Positions 57,533 through 64,000 of a stretch of 64,000 bases of DNA are shown here, piece by piece. The position numbers and the translations under genes were made by a program. The notes under the pieces are model-generated. The model did not search any database and was not told where the DNA came from. It worked only from the letters and a program-made list of their open reading frames with translations. The stretch comes from Lutibacter citreus. GTDB lineage: Bacteria > Bacteroidota > Bacteroidia > Flavobacteriales > Flavobacteriaceae. The stretch spans positions 186,001-250,000 of the forward strand of contig NZ_QEIH01000005.1 in assembly GCF_003260195.1 (NCBI RefSeq), written 5' to 3'. The stretch's first letter is position 1. Every line of letters starts with the position of its first letter.

Positions 57533-58552
57533 ATGAAAAAAATACCAATTACTGTTATAACGGGTTTTCTTGGAGTAGGAAAAACTACGTTAGTTCACAA
57601 TATGATTAAAAATGCGAATGGTAAAAAAATTGCTGTTTTGGTAAATGAATTTGGTGAAGTTGGAATTGATGGAGATATTATAAAATCGGGTTGTGGAGAT
57701 GATGAATGCAACTTAATTGAATTGGCAAATGGCTGTATTTGTTGCACAGTTCAAGAAGAGTTTTTACCCGCCATGTTAGATTTAATTGAGCGTAAAGATG
57801 AAATAGATCATATTGTTATTGAAACTTCCGGTTTGGCAATGCCAAAACCTTTGATTAGAGCTGTAAACTGGCCAGATTTAAAGCCACATATTACTATTGA
57901 TTCTGTAATTACGGTTGTAGATGCAGTTGGAATGATTACAGGTGAATTATGTGACAGAGAAAGAGTTCAAAAGCAACGTTTGGCTGATGATTCTTTGGAT
58001 CACGAAACACCAATTGAAGAATTGTTTTTAGATCAGTTGTCTTGTGCAGATTTAGTGTTGGTTAGTAAAACAGATTTATTGGAAGCTGATAAATTAGCTG
58101 AGGTTAAAGAATTAATAATTAAAAAAGCGAGACCAAATGTGAAGATTATTCCTGTTCAAAATGGATTAATAGACAATGAATTGTTATTGGGTATTGAAGC
58201 AAGTACGGAAAATGATTTAGATAATCGTCATTCAATTCACGAGCATCACCACGATCATCATCACGATCACGACCACGATGATGACATAAATACAATTGTG
58301 GTTGAAACTGCTGAAACTCCTGATATAAAACTATTGGTAAAAGAATTAAAAGCAAGGGTTCAGCAAGAAGAAATTTATAGAATAAAAGGTTTTGTAAATA
58401 TTCCAAATAAACCAATGCGTATGGTTTTACAAGGAGTAGGAGAGCGTTTTGATTACTATTTTGATAGAGCTTGGGCTGTAGATGAAGAGAGAAAAACAAG
58501 CTTGGTTATTATAGGAAGAAATATTGAAGAAGCAACAAAAACTGAAGTATAG
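57533..58552 (+). CDS. cobW: CobW-type GTPase, cobalt chaperone
   Basis: A 339-aa G3E GTPase. Walker A GFLGVGKTT (11-19), the metal-binding motif C68-x-C70-C71 (GCICC), ETSGLAMP (97-104) and SKTD (178-181) are all present. A histidine/aspartate-rich stretch at about 232-251 (HEHHHDHHHDHDH) probably stores or delivers metal. CobW supplies Co(II) in cobalamin synthesis and usually accompanies CobN. Thirteen bases separate it from the adenosyltransferase gene. Confidence 0.93.
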   Translation: MKKIPITVITGFLGVGKTTLVHNMIKNANGKKIAVLVNEFGEVGIDGDIIKSGCGDDECNLIELANGCICCTVQEEFLPAMLDLIERKDEIDHIVIETSGLAMPKPLIRAVNWPDLKPHITIDSVITVVDAVGMITGELCDRERVQKQRLADDSLDHETPIEELFLDQLSCADLVLVSKTDLLEADKLAEVKELIIKKARPNVKIIPVQNGLIDNELLLGIEASTENDLDNRHSIHEHHHDHHHDHDHDDDINTIVVETAETPDIKLLVKELKARVQQEEIYRIKGFVNIPNKPMRMVLQGVGERFDYYFDRAWAVDEERKTSLVIIGRNIEEATKTEV

Positions 58553-58569
58553 TTTTTAAAAAATAAGAA

Positions 58570-59142
58570 GTGCATAAAAACATTAAACTTTTATTATTAA
58601 CCTCTATTTTAATACATTCAGGAGCTAATTTATTGGCTCCTATTTATGCAATTTTCATTAAGCAAATTGGAGGAGATTTAATTGATGCCGGAATAGCAAT
58701 TGGTATTTACGCCTTATTAAAAGGTGTTTTTTATTTTCTATTTGGAAGAATAAAAGAAGAGTTATTCAGTAAAAGAATAATGATGTGTATTGGTTATTCT
58801 GTAATGGGAATTGGCTATTTGGCATATATTTTTGCTGCAAAACCACTCGATGTTTTTTTAATTCAAATTATTATTTCATTGGGAGAAACGGTTATTAATC
58901 CGTCTTGGAGTGCAATTATTGCAACTTCATTAGAAAAAGGAAAAGAGCGTCATTTGTATGCTAATTTCTTTGGATATCGTTCAATTTTTGAAGGAATAGC
59001 AGCCATTTTTGGAGGCTTATTTGCAATGAAATTTGGATTTAATGTGCTTTTTGGAATTATGGCAGGATTTGCTATAACATCAGGAATACTTTCATTATTT
59101 GTAGAAGAAAAACCAATTAAAACCGAAGTCAATTGCATTTAA
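58570..59142 (+). CDS. Half-size MFS-like membrane protein
   Basis: A 190-aa protein with about six membrane spans, beginning at GTG 58570. It looks like the N-terminal half of a major facilitator transporter: ILIHSGANLLAPIYAIFI, a FGRIKEE loop 2-like motif and SWSAIIATSLEKGKERHLYANFFGYRS near 115-140. Normal MFS proteins have 12 spans and about 400 residues. The next gene starts inside its last 10 bases, so the short length seems genuine and not caused by a sequencing break. It may dimerise; a corrinoid or cobalt export role is speculation. Confidence 0.65.
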   Translation: MHKNIKLLLLTSILIHSGANLLAPIYAIFIKQIGGDLIDAGIAIGIYALLKGVFYFLFGRIKEELFSKRIMMCIGYSVMGIGYLAYIFAAKPLDVFLIQIIISLGETVINPSWSAIIATSLEKGKERHLYANFFGYRSIFEGIAAIFGGLFAMKFGFNVLFGIMAGFAITSGILSLFVEEKPIKTEVNCI

Positions 59143-62100
59143 TATCAACTATACCTGGAGGCTGGAATCCAAATGATGAAGGTGTTTTTTATGTACAACA
59201 AAAACCTGGAGATGTGCTGTTTTTATCGGCAGCAGATACCGATTTGTACATTCTAAATAAAGTATATAAAAAATTATATGCTGAAAACAACAATCTTCCA
59301 AGTTTAAGATTGGCGAATCTCACCTATTTTAAGCAGGAATTAACCATTGATACGTATATTGAAGAGGTAGTTTCAAAGGCAAAAGTGGTTGTTTTGAAGT
59401 TGTTGGGAGGTACTGCATATTTTTCCTATTTATGTGAAGCTATTTCTGATTATGCTGAAGAAAATGACATTCAGTTAATCTTTATGCCTGGAGATGATAA
59501 GCCAGATTTAGAATTAATGCAATTGTCTACACTTCCATTAACAGAAGTAGATAGTATTTGGAAATATTTAATTGCTGGTGGATCGGATAATACAGAAGAA
59601 GCCTTAAAAAAAATATTGAATTCAACTTTAGCTGTTGAATTTCAAATTAAAGAAAAAATAAATACTCCAGATTTGTTTTTATTTCACCCAAAAGAAGGTG
59701 CGTTAACAACAGATTATAAACCAACAAACCTACCGTTGGTCATTATTTTTGGATATAGAAGCTATTATTTAGCCGATAATTTAGATCCAATTTTAAAACT
59801 TACTGAAAAATTAGAAGAAAACGGAGTGTTGGCCATTACCGTAATGGCATTATCTTATCGCGATAAAAATATAAAATATAGTATTTTTGAATTATTAAAA
59901 GAGCATAATTTAAGCACGCCAAAAGTAATTATTAATACCACTGGGTTTTCAATTCAGTCGTTTAATGAAACTACTGAAGACGGCTTGTTTGATACGTTTA
60001 ATGTTCCTGTAATTCAGGGAATAATGGCAAGTTGTAATAAAGAAACTTGGGCTGAAGGTAGTTTTGGATTACCACCAACGGATGTTGCAATGAATATTGC
60101 TTTGCCTGAAGTTGATGGTAAAATTATTTCAACAGCTATTTCATTTAAGGAAGCTTTGGAAAAGGATGATTTAACCGATTCAGAAGTGGTAAAATATGTT
60201 GCTTTTGATGAAGGTTGTACTAGGGTTGCAAAGCAAGCGAAAGCTTGGATTACCTTGAATGCTAAAGAAAATAACCAAAAAAAAATAGCCATTGTTGTTC
60301 CTAATTACCCGAATAAAAATAGTCGATTAGCGAATGGAGTGGGATTGGATACGCCGCAAAGTACGGTAGATTTAATTCACGAATTACAGCAAGTAGGTTA
60401 TGATTTAGGAACTGAAATACCAAATACTGTTGATGAATTAATTACACGGTTAACGGATGCAATTACCAATGATCCAGATTCGTTGCATTCAGCAAAAGTG
60501 AATTTAACAATTCCGGTAAGTGACTTTTTTGCCTATTACAATAATTTGGCTATTTCACTTCGTGAAAAGGTTGAAAAACAATGGGGAAACCCAACAGATT
60601 CGCCAAATTACAGAAATGGTAGTTTTATTATTCCAGGTGTTTGTTTAGGCAATGTATTTGTGAGTATTCAGCCGAGTAGAGGATATGATATCGATTTACA
60701 AGCTACGTATCACTCACCAGATTTACCGCCAACGTATGCGTATTTGGCATATTATGTTTGGTTACAACAGTATTTTAAAGCCGATGCTATTATTCATATG
60801 GGGAAACACGGAAACTTAGAGTGGTTGCCCGGTAAAAGTGTTGCTTTAAGTGAAGAAAGTTGTTTTCCGAGTGCTATTTTAGGTGAAATTCCTCATTTTT
60901 ATCCGTTTATTATTAACGATCCTGGCGAAGGAACTCAAGCAAAAAGAAGAACGCACGCTATTATTTTAGATCATTTGATTCCTCCAATGACGCGTGCTGA
61001 AAATTACGGGGATTTGTTGAAATTAGAATTGCTCATTGATGAATTTTATGAAGCTGCTTTGTTGGATCCTAAAAGAGCCAGTTTGATAAAAAGCAAGATT
61101 GAAACATTGGTAAATACGACTCATTTGAAATCGGATTTAAACAATGATGGTAAAGATATTGATGCACTTTTAGAAGTAATTGATGGTTATTTATGTGAAT
61201 TAAAAGAAGCGCAAATTAGAGGCGGACTTCATATTTTTGGAAAACATCCAGAAGGTGAAAAATTAACCGATTTAATGGTAGCCTTGCATCGTTTACCTTC
61301 AAACAATACCTTAGGAATTACACAAGCCATTGCAAAAGATTTAGGCTTAGATTTTGATCCGCTAAATGTTGATTTTGAATTAAGTTACAACCAAAATGTG
61401 GGTTCAATTCAATGTAGAACGTTTGGTCAAGCCGTTGAAGTTTTAGAATTGAAAGCGAAGAATTATATTGATGATTTATTAAATAATGAATTAAATAAAA
61501 AATTATTAGGTATTGAAATACAGAATGTTATTAACGTAATAGAAAGTTCTACTTTAATTAAGATTTTCCGTACGAAAGATGAAATTACAAATCTTTTAAA
61601 GGGCTTGAATGGTGGTTATGTACCGCCAGGAGGTTCAGGTGCTCCAACACGTGGTAGATTGGATATTTTACCAACAGGGAAAAACTTTTACTCCGTAGAT
61701 ACAAGAACAATTCCTTCACAATCCGCATATGAATTAGGTGTGAAAAGCGCCAAAAATATTATAGAAAGGTATGTACAAGATCAGGGAGAATATCCAACTT
61801 CAATAGGGATTTCAGTTTGGGGAACTTCAACAATGAGAACTGGTGGAGACGACATTGCTCAGGCTTTCGCTTTACTTGGTGTTCGACCAATTTGGTCTGG
61901 AATCAACAGAAGAGTAACCGATTTTGAAATTATTTCATTATTAGAATTAAAACGCCCAAGAGTTGATGTCTTATTACGAATTTCAGGATTTTTTAGAGAT
62001 GCCTTTCCTGATGTAATTTCATTATTTAATGCAGCCATTGAAAAAATTGCGATGTTGGATGAAGATGATGAAATGAATCCTATAAGAAAACGATTCAATG

Positions 62101-62879
62101 CTGAAAAAAAGGATTGGGTTGCCAAAGGATTATCTGAACAACAAGCAGAAGAACGTTCGCTATACCGCGTTTTTGGATCGAAACCAGGAGCTTATGGAGC
62201 TGGATTACAAGGTTTGATTGATGGAAAGAACTGGGAAACACAAGAAGACTTAGCACAAGTTTATATCAACTGGAGTGGTTTTGCTTACTTCGGAAATAAA
62301 AATGAAGGAAAATCGGCTCACGAATCTTTTGAAAAGCGCTTAGAAAATATTGAAGTTGTAATTCAAAATCAGGATAACAGAGAACACGATTTATTAGATT
62401 CTGACGATTATTACCAGTTTCAAGGAGGAATGACTTCCGCAGTAACAAAAGTTAAAGGAGAACAACCAGAAACTTTTTTTGGAGATCATTCAAGACCAGA
62501 CAATCCGAAAATTAAAACGTTAAAAGAAGAATTGCATAAAGTATATCGATCACGCGTTGTAAATCCGAAATGGATGAGCGGTATGCGTGATCACGGTTAT
62601 AAAGGTGCTTTTGAAATGGCTGCTACAATGGATTATTTGTTTGCCTATGATGCTACCACAAATTTAATTGAAGATTTTATGTATCAGGGAATTACAGAAT
62701 CTTACTTGTTTGATGAAGAGAATAAAGCATTTATTGAGCAAAATAATAAATGGGCTTTAAAAGATATGTCTGAAAGAATGTTAGAAGCTATTCAAAGAGG
62801 AATGTGGAAAAATCCTTCAGAAGAAACTGTTGAAAAATTACAGAATTTGTTTTTAGAATCTGAAAACGAGTTGGAGTAA
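59133..62879 (+). CDS. cobN: Aerobic-type cobaltochelatase large subunit
   Basis: CobN inserts Co(II) into hydrogenobyrinic acid a,c-diamide, with AAA and VWA partners. The 1248-aa protein has the family's N-terminal TIPGGWNPNDEGVFY, IHMGKHGNLEWLPGKSVALS (near 556-575), DPGEGTQAKRRTHAIILDHLIPPMTRAE, and the late GVRPIWSGINRRVTDFE and GSKPGAYGAGLQ blocks. Start is TTG at 59133, since no ATG occurs before the conserved region. It overlaps the half-MFS gene by 10 bases. It coexists here with CbiX, which is odd because one chelatase should suffice. Confidence 0.93.
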   Translation: MHLISTIPGGWNPNDEGVFYVQQKPGDVLFLSAADTDLYILNKVYKKLYAENNNLPSLRLANLTYFKQELTIDTYIEEVVSKAKVVVLKLLGGTAYFSYLCEAISDYAEENDIQLIFMPGDDKPDLELMQLSTLPLTEVDSIWKYLIAGGSDNTEEALKKILNSTLAVEFQIKEKINTPDLFLFHPKEGALTTDYKPTNLPLVIIFGYRSYYLADNLDPILKLTEKLEENGVLAITVMALSYRDKNIKYSIFELLKEHNLSTPKVIINTTGFSIQSFNETTEDGLFDTFNVPVIQGIMASCNKETWAEGSFGLPPTDVAMNIALPEVDGKIISTAISFKEALEKDDLTDSEVVKYVAFDEGCTRVAKQAKAWITLNAKENNQKKIAIVVPNYPNKNSRLANGVGLDTPQSTVDLIHELQQVGYDLGTEIPNTVDELITRLTDAITNDPDSLHSAKVNLTIPVSDFFAYYNNLAISLREKVEKQWGNPTDSPNYRNGSFIIPGVCLGNVFVSIQPSRGYDIDLQATYHSPDLPPTYAYLAYYVWLQQYFKADAIIHMGKHGNLEWLPGKSVALSEESCFPSAILGEIPHFYPFIINDPGEGTQAKRRTHAIILDHLIPPMTRAENYGDLLKLELLIDEFYEAALLDPKRASLIKSKIETLVNTTHLKSDLNNDGKDIDALLEVIDGYLCELKEAQIRGGLHIFGKHPEGEKLTDLMVALHRLPSNNTLGITQAIAKDLGLDFDPLNVDFELSYNQNVGSIQCRTFGQAVEVLELKAKNYIDDLLNNELNKKLLGIEIQNVINVIESSTLIKIFRTKDEITNLLKGLNGGYVPPGGSGAPTRGRLDILPTGKNFYSVDTRTIPSQSAYELGVKSAKNIIERYVQDQGEYPTSIGISVWGTSTMRTGGDDIAQAFALLGVRPIWSGINRRVTDFEIISLLELKRPRVDVLLRISGFFRDAFPDVISLFNAAIEKIAMLDEDDEMNPIRKRFNAEKKDWVAKGLSEQQAEERSLYRVFGSKPGAYGAGLQGLIDGKNWETQEDLAQVYINWSGFAYFGNKNEGKSAHESFEKRLENIEVVIQNQDNREHDLLDSDDYYQFQGGMTSAVTKVKGEQPETFFGDHSRPDNPKIKTLKEELHKVYRSRVVNPKWMSGMRDHGYKGAFEMAATMDYLFAYDATTNLIEDFMYQGITESYLFDEENKAFIEQNNKWALKDMSERMLEAIQRGMWKNPSEETVEKLQNLFLESENELE

Positions 62880-62896
62880 ATTAAAAGATTGATAAT

Positions 62897-63616
62897 ATGA
62901 GAAAAATAGGAATTGCTTTATGTATTTTAATAATACCTTTTAAAGGATTCAGTATGCATATTGCTGAAGGTTTTTTACCTAAAGAATGGGCCTTGTTTTG
63001 GATGGTTGTTTTTTTACCATTTTTAATAGTCGGTTTTAGAAAATTAAAAAAACAATTAGAAGATGTACCAAAAGTAAAAATGTTATTTGCAGTTGCAGCC
63101 GCATTTGTATTTGTATTATCATCATTTAAAATTCCATCAGTTGCAGGAAGCAGTTCGCATTTAACAGGTATTGCATTAGGTGCTATTTTGTTTGGAGCTT
63201 CAACTATGTCTGTTGCAGGAGTAATTGTATTATTATTTCAAGCTTTATTGCTCGCTCACGGAGGAATTACTACGCTTGGAGCAAATGCTTTTTCAATGGC
63301 TGTTGTTGGAGCATTTAGTGCCGTTTGGGTATATAAATTAGCTTCAAAACTAAAATTATCTCAATGGTTAAGTATTTTTTTAGCTGCATTTGTATCTGAT
63401 ATTTTAATATATGTTGCAACTTCATTACAATTAGCTTTAGCGTTTCAATCAGAAACAAATAGTTTATTGGAAAATGCTACTAAATTTATGAGTGTTTTTG
63501 CTATTACTCAGGTTCCATTGGCTTTAATTGAAGGTGTTTTTACCGCTTTTGTATTTAAACTTATTATGAATTATAGCAAGTCAGAACTACTATTAATTAA
63601 CCCTTTATTAAAATGA
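62897..63616 (+). CDS. cbiM: ECF cobalt transporter substrate-binding component
   Basis: A 239-aa membrane protein that binds Co(II) at the membrane. The N-terminal 19 residues (MRKIGIALCILIIPFKGFS) look like a cleavable signal; after cleavage M20-H21 (MHIAEGFLP) would be the metal-binding N-terminus known from CbiM/NikM. SSHLTGIALGAILFG near 85-99 and the LLAHGGITTLGANAFSMAV block near 112-130 are family signatures. It overlaps the cbiN gene by 4 bases. Confidence 0.94.
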   Translation: MRKIGIALCILIIPFKGFSMHIAEGFLPKEWALFWMVVFLPFLIVGFRKLKKQLEDVPKVKMLFAVAAAFVFVLSSFKIPSVAGSSSHLTGIALGAILFGASTMSVAGVIVLLFQALLLAHGGITTLGANAFSMAVVGAFSAVWVYKLASKLKLSQWLSIFLAAFVSDILIYVATSLQLALAFQSETNSLLENATKFMSVFAITQVPLALIEGVFTAFVFKLIMNYSKSELLLINPLLK

Positions 63617-63897
63617 AAAATAAAAAGATAATTAATATTACAATTATTGTTGTTGCCTTAGGACTAATTGCAATGCAGTTTTTTTTGGCAGATATTGTAT
63701 CCAATTTTGAAGGGACAGATGATCAAGCTGTTGGAATAATTAATGAATTAGCTCCTAATTATAAACCTTGGGCTGAAAGTATTTGGGAACCATCAGGAGA
63801 ATGGGGTGAAACACTTTTATTCGCTTTTCAAACAACTTTAGGGTTAGGTGTAATTGCATTTTATTTTATTAAAAGAAATTCAAAACAAAAGGTGTAA
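63613..63897 (+). CDS. cbiN: ECF cobalt transporter accessory component
   Basis: A 94-aa protein with two membrane helices (about 7-27 and 66-84) and an extracytoplasmic loop containing FEGTDDQAVGIINELAPNYKPW, the CbiN signature that helps load cobalt onto CbiM. The stop codon is directly followed by the next start. Confidence 0.92.
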   Translation: MKNKKIINITIIVVALGLIAMQFFLADIVSNFEGTDDQAVGIINELAPNYKPWAESIWEPSGEWGETLLFAFQTTLGLGVIAFYFIKRNSKQKV

Positions 63898-64000
63898 ATG
63901 CTAATTGAAGATTTATATAATTACAATCACAAATTATCAAAAACACCTGTAGTCATAAAAAGTCTATATGTGTTGCCTGCATTTATATTGTCAATTATTT
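63898..64000 (+). CDS. cbiQ: ECF cobalt transporter permease, 5' part only
   Basis: The ATG follows the cbiN stop with no gap, and the frame stays open to the window edge (34 codons, MLIEDLYNYNHKLSK...). Order cbiM-cbiN-cbiQ is standard, and the start with a charged helix leading into a hydrophobic LYVLPAFILSII fits CbiQ, the T component. The rest lies outside. Confidence 0.75.
   Translation, partial: MLIEDLYNYNHKLSKTPVVIKSLYVLPAFILSII

Noticed and set aside
59133-62879. CobN as a heme-dechelating (HmuS-like) enzyme
   Set aside because: Neighbouring cobW, AAA/VWA chelatase subunit, cbiA and cbiMN all point to cobalt; no heme-uptake genes are present.
58570-62879. Frameshift joining the half-MFS gene to a longer transporter
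   Set aside because: The downstream frame is occupied by the conserved CobN N-terminus, leaving no second MFS half.

Overview
The window looks like a piece of a marine Bacteroidetes chromosome, most likely Flavobacteriaceae. The DNA is strongly AT-rich, start sites lack clear Shine-Dalgarno sequences, and several upstream regions carry the Bacteroidetes -7 element TAnnTTTG. Most exported proteins end their signal peptides in an AQ-type cleavage site. No tRNA, rRNA, CRISPR array, transposase or phage gene was seen.

Region A (about 1-30,250, all + strand) is a large polysaccharide-utilisation gene block. It encodes seven intact formylglycine (S1) sulfatases, two SGNH hydrolases, two sialate-O-acetylesterase-like (SASA) esterases, a divergent GH35-like lipoprotein, a giant Asp-box beta-propeller, a PhoD-like metallophosphoesterase, a GH116-family enzyme, a GH43-like lipoprotein and a GH117 enzyme. 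The set fits exo-acting desulfation, deacetylation and saccharification of a sulfated, acylated algal polysaccharide; GH117 and the GH35-like enzyme point to a galactan (agar, porphyran or carrageenan type), but the substrate is not proven. No SusC/SusD pair or endo-acting enzyme lies in the window, so the locus probably continues upstream. Many genes are paralogous pairs. The block also holds decay products: a 5' sulfatase stub (1904-2066), an internally deleted GH116 remnant (24,441-25,094), and a phosphoesterase whose signal peptide lies in frame but has lost its ATG.

Region B (about 30,600-38,125) is housekeeping or accessory. It holds a membrane-anchored four-PAS histidine kinase, a radical SAM protein overlapping a DUF6873-like gene, a YchJ-type SEC-C protein, a small unknown protein, and a two-gene split threonine/serine exporter.

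Region C (38,400 to the right edge, all + strand) is a nearly complete cobalamin (B12) biosynthesis and cobalt-uptake cluster. The first unit is cobQ-cobD-cbiB plus a P-loop kinase-like gene. A cobalamin riboswitch (42,397-42,568) then precedes a ferredoxin-like gene, an SDR-CobA fusion, cbiX, cbiL, cbiH-cbiC, cbiET, cbiG-cbiF, cbiJ, cbiD, a NicO-like permease, a ChlI/ChlD-like AAA+VWA protein, cbiA, a PduO-type adenosyltransferase, cobW, a half-size MFS protein, cobN and cbiMN(Q). The most notable feature is that the early cobalt-insertion route (CbiX, CbiD, CbiG) coexists with the late-insertion chelatase system (CobN plus the AAA/VWA partner plus CobW). Other points of interest are several enzyme fusions and a short signal-peptide-like leader ORF between riboswitch and first gene.
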